From assembly GCA_019752915.1 (NCBI GenBank), contig JAIELO010000209.1, positions 1 through 6,275 of the forward strand: DNA of 6,275 nt, in the 5' to 3' direction. Shown piece by piece: positions 1 through 5,911 of the stretch (position 1 is the first letter of the stretch; every line of letters starts with the position of its first letter). The notes under the pieces were generated by a model. It saw only the letters and a program-made list of their open reading frames with translations. It was not told the DNA's origin and ran no database searches. The stretch comes from Burkholderiaceae bacterium. Its GTDB lineage: Bacteria; Pseudomonadota; Gammaproteobacteria; Burkholderiales; Burkholderiaceae_D. The translations under genes and the position numbers were made by a program.

Positions 1-805
1 ACTCGCTCAGCAACTGTTCGAGACGCGGCTGGTAGCCGGGCTGGCGCGCACCGTCGCCATAGCGACGTTGCAAACGCTGTGGCTCATCATCCGCTTCCAG
101 TTGCAGCGCCAGCGGATACACCAGCAGGGGGCGCTGCTCATCTTCGTGGCTGCAACGGTAGTTAGCGGCGCGCAGCACCATCTCGCAAGCGCCCTCCAGA
201 CTGCTGCGCTCGGCACCGAACAGCACCACCAGCTTGCGTGGCAGCAGCGTGGTGCACAGGCCAGCCGTCTCGGCCACGCCGCTGGCAGCATCGACCAGCA
301 CATGCCGGAAATGGCCGGCCAGCTGGGCAGCGAAGCAACGGAACAGTGCCGGGCAGCGCTGAAACATGGCTTCCCAGTCCAGTCCCGCCAGCCGTTCACT
401 GTAATGCTCATCGAGCCGTCCGGCCGGCATCAGATACAGCTGACTACCCTCATCGACCCGCACCACGTACTGCTGCCAGTCTAGCGCGGCCAGCACTTCG
501 TAGGCCAGTAGCGTGTCATCGGCGATGCCGTTGGGACGGTGTAGCGCTAATTGCGCCTGACAGGCTTCGAACAACTCCAGCACGCCGGGGTGCTTGCCCG
601 ACTGGCCGAACAGCTGGTGCAGACCGGGGGCATCCAGCGCCCAGTCGATCATCAGTACCGGGCTGGTCGCGCTGCGCTGACGCGCCAGCAATAACGCCAG
701 ATTTGCCAGCGCCGCTGTGCGGCTACTGGCATCCCGGAACGCATAGAAAGTGATGACTTCACCGTGATCGGTCAGCGGCGGCAGCAACAGCGGTGGGGTA
801 TCCAT
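1..805 (-). CDS. MinD/ParA-like KGGVGR-type ATPase homologue with degenerate P-loop (partial)
   Basis: The reading frame is open from an ATG at 805 to the left edge (268 residues, no stop), so the C-terminus is outside the window. Residues 18-45 read ITFYAF-RDASSRT-AALANLALLLARQ, which matches the start of KGGVGR-type MinD-like ATPases (typically FYSF-KGGVGRT-MALANVA). The strand and helix around the P-loop are kept, but K-G-G-V-G has become R-D-A-S-S (residues 24-28). Further family blocks are LMIDWALDAPGL (52-62, normally D-x-D-x-E-A-P-G-L; D54 kept, second Asp now A56) and HVLVDAASGVAETAGLCT (168-185, normally D-S-R-T-G; D172 kept, Arg lost). It therefore probably does not bind or hydrolyse ATP in the usual way and may act as a sensor or scaffold; this is inference. 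A short Shine-Dalgarno AAGG lies at 812-815, six bases before the ATG and directly after the TIR gene's stop, so the two genes are likely translationally coupled. Relatives often carry TPR or other repeats after this domain; that part cannot be seen here. Frame confidence is high, family call good. Confidence 0.78.
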   Translation of the reverse strand, partial: MDTPPLLLPPLTDHGEVITFYAFRDASSRTAALANLALLLARQRSATSPVLMIDWALDAPGLHQLFGQSGKHPGVLELFEACQAQLALHRPNGIADDTLLAYEVLAALDWQQYVVRVDEGSQLYLMPAGRLDEHYSERLAGLDWEAMFQRCPALFRCFAAQLAGHFRHVLVDAASGVAETAGLCTTLLPRKLVVLFGAERSSLEGACEMVLRAANYRCSHEDEQRPLLVYPLALQLEADDEPQRLQRRYGDGARQPGYQPRLEQLLSE

Positions 806-815
806 GACGGGCCTT

Positions 816-1421
816 TTAACGAGGAAAATTGGGAGGAGGAATCACCCGCCATTCGGGCGGAATCTCGGGCAGCACAAACTGACTACAGTCATGCTCGGGC
901 GGCATGTAGCGCTTCAGGCAGTGGTAGTGCTCGGCAATGCGCAGCACGATTTTTTCTATATCGGGCAGAAACTCGGGATTCGATTTGAAGGCGCTGCTAG
1001 CCAGCGTGTAGCGGGAAAAGTCGACATACATGCCGGGACCGGCAATCTGTGGTGGCAGACCGACCGGATGGCGCGTCATGATGACCGGAATGATCAGGTG
1101 ACTGGGCAGACGGTACCAGCTGCTGCGCTCGGCTTCGATCAGCTGCATGGCGGCATACTCGCGCCGGGTATAGCCGTGGGCTTCATACTTGGGCGTGTAG
1201 ATCACGATCATGCACACGCTTTCACACAGGGCGCGGGCAATTTTCTGATCGAGATCATCACCGCCGCCCAGTTGGGCACTATCGACGAACAGTTCCTCTT
1301 CGTTGTCGAAATGCGGCTCCAGATAGCACGCCAGCGCTTCGATCAGATCATTCTTGAAGCGGCTCATGTACGCGTGATGGCCATGGGCATAACTGAAGAA
1401 ACAGCCGTGTCGGATTGCCAT
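816..1421 (-). CDS. TIR-domain protein
   Basis: A 201-residue protein that is nearly all one TIR-like domain. Box 1 is CFFSYAHG (residues 7-14), followed by an amphipathic helix (SRFKNDLIEAL, 20-30), a FVD strand end (45-47), and a GGGDDLDQKIARAL helix (52-65). The strand CMIVIYTPKY (70-79) then leads to YTRREY (84-89). In TIR NADases a catalytic glutamate follows this position, in the place of the W-C-x-x-E motif of other TIRs; E88 is the likely equivalent. TIR domains act as NAD+-cleaving enzymes or as assembly modules; which applies here is not known. The style resembles the FxsC/TIR_2 group rather than plant or Toll TIRs (recollection of the families, not a search). The tail (185-201) is proline-rich, with seven prolines. 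There is no signal peptide or membrane segment, so it is probably cytoplasmic. The start at 1421 is preferred over the ATG at 1445 because GGAGG lies five bases before it. The pseudo-ATPase gene begins ten bases downstream. Confidence 0.85.
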   Translation of the reverse strand: MAIRHGCFFSYAHGHHAYMSRFKNDLIEALACYLEPHFDNEEELFVDSAQLGGGDDLDQKIARALCESVCMIVIYTPKYEAHGYTRREYAAMQLIEAERSSWYRLPSHLIIPVIMTRHPVGLPPQIAGPGMYVDFSRYTLASSAFKSNPEFLPDIEKIVLRIAEHYHCLKRYMPPEHDCSQFVLPEIPPEWRVIPPPNFPR

Positions 1422-1426
1422 GACAT

Positions 1427-1431
1427 CCTCC
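1427..1431 (-). promoter_or_regulatory. Ribosome binding site deciding the TIR gene start
   Basis: GGAGG on the minus strand, five bases before the ATG at 1421. It lies inside the reading frame that would begin at the upstream ATG at 1445, which has no comparable site, so it supports the shorter 201-residue protein. Confidence 0.75.
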
Positions 1432-1486
1432 GTAGCCGCACGCAAACAGGTGCAGCGCAGAGCTCACTCTAGCGCTCAGTCACCGC

Positions 1487-1529
1487 ACAGGTTTGCGCCA
1501 GCGCAAAGGTGTGCCAGCGCGCTACCTGT
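1487..1529. repeat. Nested inverted repeats between yoaA and the TIR gene
   Basis: In the 127-bp gap between the helicase stop and the TIR start, TTTGCGC (1492-1498) and GCGCAAA (1501-1507) form a perfect 7-bp inverted repeat separated by two bases. An outer pair, ACAGGT (1487-1492) and ACCTGT (1524-1529), encloses it, sharing one base. The octamer GCCAGCGC also occurs twice directly (1497-1504 and 1513-1520). No T-run follows on the minus strand, so this is not a standard intrinsic terminator. It could be an operator, a Rho-type or leaderless end of the helicase transcript, or chance in GC-rich DNA. The repeats are seen; any role is inference. Confidence 0.4.
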
Positions 1530-1548
1530 AGCGTTCAGGAGTTGCGCT

Positions 1549-3597
1549 TCAGGACTCGGCGGGAGGTTCGGCCGCAGGCGACTGGAAGAAGGCAATCACC
1601 TCGGCCTGTTCGCGGGTGCGCTTGAAGGCCGGCAGGCTTTGCCAGATGCGTTTGCCGTAAGGCTTGGAGATCACGCGCGGATCGCACAGCATCAGCACAC
1701 CACGATCACCGACATCGCGGATCAGCCGTCCGGCGCCCTGCTTCAGATTGATGATCGCTTCCGGCAAAGTGTGATGCATAAAGCCGTTCTTGCCCTGTTT
1801 TTCCATCACTTCGATGCGCGCCGCCAGCACCGGATCATCGGGCGGCGCAAACGGCAGTTTGTCGATAATCACCAGCGACAGCGCCTCACCGCGCACGTCG
1901 ACGCCTTCCCAGAACGACTGGCTGCCGATCAGTACGCCATTGCCGGCCGCACGGAACTGGTCCAGCAATTCGGTACGGCCCTTGTCGCCCTGCACGAACA
2001 GCGGGTAAGACAGGCCGCGCCGCTCGAACTCATCACGCAGTCGCTCGGCGGCGCGCTTCACGGCACGCAGGGTGGTGCACAGCAGGAAAGTACGGCCACC
2101 GGCCGCCTCGATCACCGGCAGCGCCAGATCGAGTACTGCATCGGTGTACCCCATGGAATTCGGATCCGGCAGCCCTTGCGGCACGTACAGAATGCCCTGC
2201 GAACCATAATCAAACGGACTCGGCCAGGTTACCGATGGCTCACCAGTCAGCCCCATCTGCTCGGCGAAATGGCTGAAGTCATTCTTCACGGCCAGCGTCG
2301 CCGAGGTGAAAATCCAGCTGCGCGGCACGCCTTCGCGCTGACCATTGAAGATCGGCGCAATCGACAGCGGGGTCTTGTGCAGTTGCAGCGAGGAAGCATA
2401 GGCTTCCACCCAGAACACCGCCTCGGCGCCCTTTTCCACCCGCGCCTTGGGATCGAACTTCCACGCTTGCAGCTGCTGGGCTAGTTCCAGCCCGCGCTGG
2501 CGACACTGTTCCAGCGTTTCCGCGCGCACCGCCTGGGTTTCCAGCACGGCCAGCATGCCGTCCAGTTCGTCTTTCAGGGTTTGCAACGCCGGGAAGAAAT
2601 CACTGGAGGGGGCAATCTGCGGCAGCGACAGGCGCACGATGTCCTGCGGGAAGGTCAGGCGCAGATCGCGCGCAGCCTTCTCGACCACCGTCACCACCTT
2701 GCCCCAGTCGGTCCCATCACGCGCCTGCGACAGCCCTTCGGCCAGCACATCGCGGCACAGTTCCAGCACTTGCGAGGTGGAGAAGGTGTCGCCGAAGAAC
2801 AGCGTGGCTGTATCGGGTAACTGGTGCGCCTCATCGAAGATCACGGTATTGGCCGATGGCAACAGCTCGGCAATGCCAGAATCTTTCAACGCCACATCGG
2901 CAAAGAACAGGTGGTGATTGACCACTACCACATCGGCCTGCTGGGCCTCTTTGCGCGCCTTCATCACGAAGCAATCCTGATAGTACTGGCACTCGGCGCC
3001 CATGCAGTTCTCGCGGGTGGAGGTCACCAGATTCCAGATCAGGGCGTTTTCCGGCACCCGTGCCAGTTCCGCCTTGTCGCCGGAATTGGTCATTTTCAGG
3101 AAGCGCGAAATTTCGCGCAGATGGCCGACATCGTCGCGCGAGGTCATGCGGCCATTCTGCAGCGTACGCTCCAGATGGTAGTGACACAGATAGTTGGAAC
3201 GGCCTTTCAGCAACGCTACCGAGACTGGTGCCTGCAGGGCGGCGCGCACGGTCGGAATATCGCGCAGGAACAGCTGATCCTGCAAGTTCTTGGTACCGGT
3301 CGAGATAATGGTCTTGCCGCCCCACAGCAGCGCCGGCACCAGATAGGCAAAGGTTTTACCGGTGCCGGTACCGGCTTCGGCGATCAGCGTAGTCTGCTGG
3401 TCGATGGCTGCGGCCACCGCCTTGGCCATCTCGGTTTGCGAGCGACGCGGACGATAGTCGCCCACGGCCGGACCCAGCGGGCCGCCCGCACCAAACAGGC
3501 GTTCGACCTCGGCATCGTGTTTTCCGGGAGGTAAATCGGGCGTCGCGCCAATGATGGCGGGCACTGTCTCGCTAGACGGGGGGATGTGTTCGGTCAA
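1549..3597 (-). CDS. yoaA: YoaA/DinG-family iron-sulfur DNA helicase
   Basis: A 682-residue XPD/DinG-type superfamily 2 helicase (E. coli YoaA is about 636). In order: the YRPRRSQ segment (48-54), like a Q-motif; Walker A AEAGTGTGKT (73-82); four cysteines placed as the 4Fe-4S cluster ligands (C138 in SNYLCHYH, then C198, C203 and C209 in ENCMGAECQYYQDC); VVVNHHLF (223-231); the DEAH box (255-258); SFWEGVDVRG (about 561-570); and motif VI QGAGRLIRD (620-628) with arginines R624 and R627. All key residues are present. The family unwinds DNA 5' to 3'; E. coli YoaA works with the clamp-loader subunit HolC (chi) in repair of stalled forks. The DUF465 gene ends 22 bp upstream, so the two are probably co-transcribed. 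The start is a TTG at 3597 with only a weak GAAG before it; the next in-frame ATG is codon 57, beyond the YRPRRSQ segment, so a start upstream of this segment is required. The symbol reflects close similarity to YoaA over DinG proper. Confidence 0.92.
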   Translation of the reverse strand: MTEHIPPSSETVPAIIGATPDLPPGKHDAEVERLFGAGGPLGPAVGDYRPRRSQTEMAKAVAAAIDQQTTLIAEAGTGTGKTFAYLVPALLWGGKTIISTGTKNLQDQLFLRDIPTVRAALQAPVSVALLKGRSNYLCHYHLERTLQNGRMTSRDDVGHLREISRFLKMTNSGDKAELARVPENALIWNLVTSTRENCMGAECQYYQDCFVMKARKEAQQADVVVVNHHLFFADVALKDSGIAELLPSANTVIFDEAHQLPDTATLFFGDTFSTSQVLELCRDVLAEGLSQARDGTDWGKVVTVVEKAARDLRLTFPQDIVRLSLPQIAPSSDFFPALQTLKDELDGMLAVLETQAVRAETLEQCRQRGLELAQQLQAWKFDPKARVEKGAEAVFWVEAYASSLQLHKTPLSIAPIFNGQREGVPRSWIFTSATLAVKNDFSHFAEQMGLTGEPSVTWPSPFDYGSQGILYVPQGLPDPNSMGYTDAVLDLALPVIEAAGGRTFLLCTTLRAVKRAAERLRDEFERRGLSYPLFVQGDKGRTELLDQFRAAGNGVLIGSQSFWEGVDVRGEALSLVIIDKLPFAPPDDPVLAARIEVMEKQGKNGFMHHTLPEAIINLKQGAGRLIRDVGDRGVLMLCDPRVISKPYGKRIWQSLPAFKRTREQAEVIAFFQSPAAEPPAES

Positions 3598-3619
3598 AAT
3601 AAACTTCGTAAGCGACGAC

Positions 3620-3820
3620 TCAGGCCGGAACGTCCGGCACCAGTTGCATCTTGAGCAGGGTGATATGGTCTTTCAATTGCAGCTTGCGCTTCTTGAGACG
3701 GCGCAATTGCAGCTGATCGTGATGACCGTCCAGCGTCAGCATGTTGATAACAGCATCCAGATCGCGGTGTTCAACGTCGAGTTCTATCAGACGACGCTGG
3801 ATATCGATTACATCAGCCAT
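3620..3820 (-). CDS. YdcH-family (DUF465) small protein
   Basis: A 66-residue protein with no signal peptide. It is almost entirely helical, with heptad-like spacing, and ends in the charged block LRRLKKRKLQLKDHI (39-53), the conserved core of the YdcH/DUF465 family. The length fits the family (roughly 60-80 residues). Its molecular role is not established; a short coiled coil or helical hairpin is expected. The ATG at 3820 has a poor ribosome binding site (GAGAAT just before it). It is the first gene after a 193-bp gap with a candidate promoter, and the helicase gene follows after 22 bp, so the pair probably forms one transcript. That linkage does not prove a shared function. Confidence 0.88.
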   Translation of the reverse strand: MADVIDIQRRLIELDVEHRDLDAVINMLTLDGHHDQLQLRRLKKRKLQLKDHITLLKMQLVPDVPA

Positions 3821-3895
3821 AATTCTCGGTCTTTACCCACACAAAAGTTTCATTGAAACATCGGAGTACTGCTTAACAACGATGACACCGTCCGT

Positions 3896-3924
3896 AGTTT
3901 AATCTACCCGGCGGCCCCAGCCAA
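3896..3924 (-). promoter_or_regulatory. Candidate sigma-70 promoter for the DUF465-yoaA pair
   Basis: On the minus strand, TTGGCT (3924-3919) and TAAACT (3901-3896) are separated by exactly 17 bp. Each matches four of six consensus bases. Initiation would give a leader of about 65-70 bases before the ATG at 3820. This is the best -35/-10 pair I found by eye in the gap; a match of this quality can occur by chance. Confidence 0.3.
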
Positions 3925-3986
3925 CTTTATGATGACGGGGTCGGCCGGACCAAGCACTGCCCGGCGCACCGTTCAGCACTGATTGA

Positions 3987-4001
3987 GCGCTTATTAAGCG
4001 C
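3987..4001 (-). terminator. Weak hairpin after the secreted coiled-coil gene
   Basis: GCGCTT, a three-base loop, and AAGCGC form a perfect 6-bp stem starting 13 bp after the stop of the coiled-coil gene. The minus-strand sequence after the stem (TCAATCAG) is not a T-run, so intrinsic termination would be inefficient. It may be an mRNA 3'-end stabilising stem or a weak terminator. Confidence 0.35.
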
Positions 4002-4013
4002 AATTCTCAGACA

Positions 4014-4709
4014 CTACTGGCGCTTGGCAGCGGCAGCCTTCGCGTCAGCCTCGGCCTTGGCTTCGGCTTTGGCCCGCGCCGCCTCGCTGGCGACCCGGCG
4101 CGCCTCGTTTTCCGCCTTCTTCTTGGCTACCTCGGCCTGACGACGCAGCGCTTCCTGCTGCTTGCGCTCGAAGGCGGCCAGATTCTCAGCGCGCTTGGCT
4201 TCCCGCGCCGCATCCTGCGCTGCCAGTTTCTGCAGTTTTTCCGCGTGCTGGGCTTCGCGATCCACCGCTGGCACCGGCTGCGGAGCCGGACGTGGCGTTT
4301 CATCCACGACTTTCTGTGCTTTCGGCGGCACGGCAGCGCGCTGGGCCTGCTCTTCGGCATCCTTACGGGCCCGCTCGGCCAGATCGGCATCGCGTTTTTC
4401 CACCGAATCAGCGCGTTTGAAATGTTCCGCATCCACTTCGGCAGCGCGGAGCAGCGCCAATGCCTTGCGGCGGGTTTCCTTGGCCTCACCCAGACAGGCG
4501 TTGACAAAGAATTTTTCGTAGCAAACCCGTTCGGCCGCGCCATAGGCGTCATTGACGACGCTGCGTTCCTGCTCCACACGCAGCAGCGTCGCATTGGCCT
4601 GCTCGACCGTATGCACCTTGGGCCAGACTCCTACAGCAGACTCTGCCAACACGGGGGTGACCAGTGCCGCCAGCCACAGTCCGGCAAGGAGTTTCCTCAC
4701 TATCTTCAT
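4014..4709 (-). CDS. Secreted coiled-coil protein of unknown function
   Basis: 231 residues from the ATG at 4709. A Sec signal peptide is clear: MKIVRK, a hydrophobic stretch (7-21) and a V-L-A cleavage site after residue 22. The mature N-terminal part (about 30-110) is helical and contains CYEKFFVNACL (63-73), two cysteines in a C-x8-C arrangement that could form a periplasmic disulfide. A Pro/Val linker (about 128-148) leads to a highly charged Ala/Lys/Glu/Arg helix to the C-terminus, probably a long coiled coil resembling the TolA stalk in composition. I do not recognise a named family; similar hypothetical proteins with a cysteine-flanked F-x-V-N segment exist in betaproteobacteria (recollection). 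It lies 29 bp after zapE and is probably co-transcribed with it, so a role in the cell envelope near division is possible but unproven. An ATG at 4715 is less likely because its spacing from the ribosome binding site is only two bases. Confidence 0.85.
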   Translation of the reverse strand: MKIVRKLLAGLWLAALVTPVLAESAVGVWPKVHTVEQANATLLRVEQERSVVNDAYGAAERVCYEKFFVNACLGEAKETRRKALALLRAAEVDAEHFKRADSVEKRDADLAERARKDAEEQAQRAAVPPKAQKVVDETPRPAPQPVPAVDREAQHAEKLQKLAAQDAAREAKRAENLAAFERKQQEALRRQAEVAKKKAENEARRVASEAARAKAEAKAEADAKAAAAKRQ

Positions 4710-4717
4710 CAACATTT

Positions 4718-4722
4718 TCCTG
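4718..4722 (-). promoter_or_regulatory. Ribosome binding site deciding the coiled-coil gene start
   Basis: CAGGA on the minus strand lies eight bases before the ATG at 4709 but only two before the in-frame ATG at 4715. The normal spacing favours 4709, giving the signal peptide beginning MKIVRK. Confidence 0.55.
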
Positions 4723-4738
4723 TTACGCCATCCCGTGC

Positions 4739-5836
4739 TTAAGCCAGCGCAGCGGCCGTGGCGCGCTGCTCCTTATCCATATATTCCTGCGACTGCATCT
4801 CGACGATCCGCGAGACCGTGCGGTGGAATTCGTTAGCCAGCGTACCGGTGGTGTACAACTCTTCCGGCGCCACTTCGGCCGACATCAGCAACTTCACGCC
4901 CTGATCGTAGAACACATCGATCAGCCATGTAAAGCGGCGCGCCTCCGACGACATCGAGGCCGACATCATGGGAATGCCGGACAATATCACGGTATGGAAG
5001 CGGCTGGCGATTTCCAGATAATCATTCTGCGAACGGGGGCCGCCGCACAGAGTATTGAAATCGAACCAGATGGTGGTGCCAGCCCGGCGCAGCGCCCGGA
5101 TTTCCCGCGCTTCGATGCGGATCATCGGATCTTCATCGGCACTCTCGGCCACCTTGGCATAGGCCACCCGCAGCGCTTCATCGGTGGCCGCATTGAGCGG
5201 AGTGTAATACGACTCCACCTGCTCCAGCGCGCGGCCACGGTAATCGATGCCGGCATCGATATTCATCACATCGAGCTTTTCATACAGCAGCGCAATGGTC
5301 GGCAGAATCCGGTCACGGTGCAGACCGTCCGGATACAGCAACCGCGGATCGTAGTTGGAGGTCATGATGAAGGACACGCCGTTATCGAACAGCGCCTTCA
5401 GCAGGTTGTACATGATCATCGCATCGGCCACATCGGAGATGTGGAATTCATCGAAGCAGATCAGACGGTATTTTTTTGCCACCCGCTTGGCTACTTCGTC
5501 GAGCGGATTGGCCACGCCTTTCAGCTCGTCGAGCTGGCGGTGGACACCGCGCATGAATTCGTGGAAGTGCAGACGGGTCTTGCGCACCACCGGCACCACC
5601 GAATAGAAACTGTCCATCAGGAAGGACTTACCGCGCCCTACCCCGCCCCACATATACACGCCGCGTGGCACATCCGGACGATTGATCAGGCGCTTGAAGG
5701 TACTGGCGCGCTGTCCTTTATAGGCCACCCACTGGTCGTAGCACACTTGCAGACGGTCAACCGCGCGACGCTGGGCAGCATCGGCTTTGAAATTACGCTG
5801 TTCCAGCGCATTCTGGTAAAACTCTTCGACGTTCAT
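4739..5836 (-). CDS. zapE: Cell division protein ZapE (AFG1-like ATPase)
   Basis: A 365-residue AFG1/ZapE-type P-loop ATPase, about the usual length for the bacterial family. Walker A is GGVGRGKS (64-71) in the family context YMWGGVGRGKSFLMDSF. LHFHEFM (89-95) follows. Walker B is LICFDEFHISD (125-135) with D129 and E130, and the sensor-1 region is IMTSNYDPRLLYPDGL (157-172). All catalytic residues are intact. In E. coli ZapE is an ATPase that associates with the Z-ring late in division and is needed under low oxygen or heat; mitochondrial AFG1 relatives act in protein quality control. It starts 75 bp after lpdA, an order common in betaproteobacteria (sucA-sucB-lpdA-zapE; general knowledge). 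An intrinsic terminator lies between the two, ending 26 bp before the ATG. The ribosome binding site is weak (AGAG). The secreted coiled-coil gene follows after 29 bp. Confidence 0.95.
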   Translation of the reverse strand: MNVEEFYQNALEQRNFKADAAQRRAVDRLQVCYDQWVAYKGQRASTFKRLINRPDVPRGVYMWGGVGRGKSFLMDSFYSVVPVVRKTRLHFHEFMRGVHRQLDELKGVANPLDEVAKRVAKKYRLICFDEFHISDVADAMIMYNLLKALFDNGVSFIMTSNYDPRLLYPDGLHRDRILPTIALLYEKLDVMNIDAGIDYRGRALEQVESYYTPLNAATDEALRVAYAKVAESADEDPMIRIEAREIRALRRAGTTIWFDFNTLCGGPRSQNDYLEIASRFHTVILSGIPMMSASMSSEARRFTWLIDVFYDQGVKLLMSAEVAPEELYTTGTLANEFHRTVSRIVEMQSQEYMDKEQRATAAALA

Positions 5837-5862
5837 GAGGCTCTATTCTGTACAGCGCAAAT

Positions 5863-5891
5863 AAAAAAAAAGGGCGGACCGCAGTCCGCCC
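5863..5891 (-). terminator. Intrinsic terminator of lpdA
   Basis: On the minus strand, GGGCGGAC, a four-base loop and GTCCGCCC form a perfect 8-bp GC-rich stem (5872-5879 with 5884-5891). It is followed at once by nine T residues (5871-5863). It begins 20 bp after the lpdA stop codon and is a classic Rho-independent terminator. Confidence 0.93.
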
Positions 5892-5911
5892 GCAGTCCGT
5901 GTCAGGAGTGC

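Noticed and set aside
7..753. Several open frames on both strands in the left 750 bases (7-411 minus; 68-484 and 238-753 plus)
   Set aside because: They overlap the minus-strand frame from 805 to the edge, which alone shows family motifs in the right order. Their own translations are low-complexity Ala/Arg/Trp/Cys-rich.
1504..1517. Sigma-54-like promoter TGGCAC-N4-TTGC upstream of the TIR gene (minus strand)
   Set aside because: The distance between the GG and GC elements is nine bases, one fewer than the ten that sigma-54 needs, and the match lies within the inverted repeats. It is more likely chance.
1529..1556. Near-repeat GCGTTCAGGA / GCGCTTCAGGA at the end of the helicase gene
   Set aside because: Only two short imperfect copies, one overlapping coding sequence; not enough to call a repeat family or attachment site.
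1420..2484. Long plus-strand open frame of 354 codons opposite the helicase gene
   Set aside because: It lies antisense to the conserved helicase, whose frame is certain. Its translation is rich in Arg, Gln and His, with no recognisable domain, as expected of an antisense shadow in GC-rich DNA.
2824..3534. Plus-strand open frame of 236 codons opposite the helicase N-terminal half
   Set aside because: It is antisense to the Walker A, iron-sulfur and DEAH regions of the helicase, and the translation has no domain signature.
3938..3951. GGTC/GACC short stem in the gap between the coiled-coil and DUF465 genes
   Set aside because: A four-base stem with no T-run on either strand is too weak to call a terminator or operator.
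4127..4742. Alternative frames over the coiled-coil gene on both strands
   Set aside because: The frame at 4014-4709 has a signal peptide, a well-spaced ribosome binding site and sensible composition; the others are shadows of its Ala/Lys/Glu-rich codons.
5880..5899. Direct repeat CGCAGTCCG twice at the lpdA terminator
   Set aside because: The first copy is the loop and arm of the terminator; two 9-base copies have no supported separate role.
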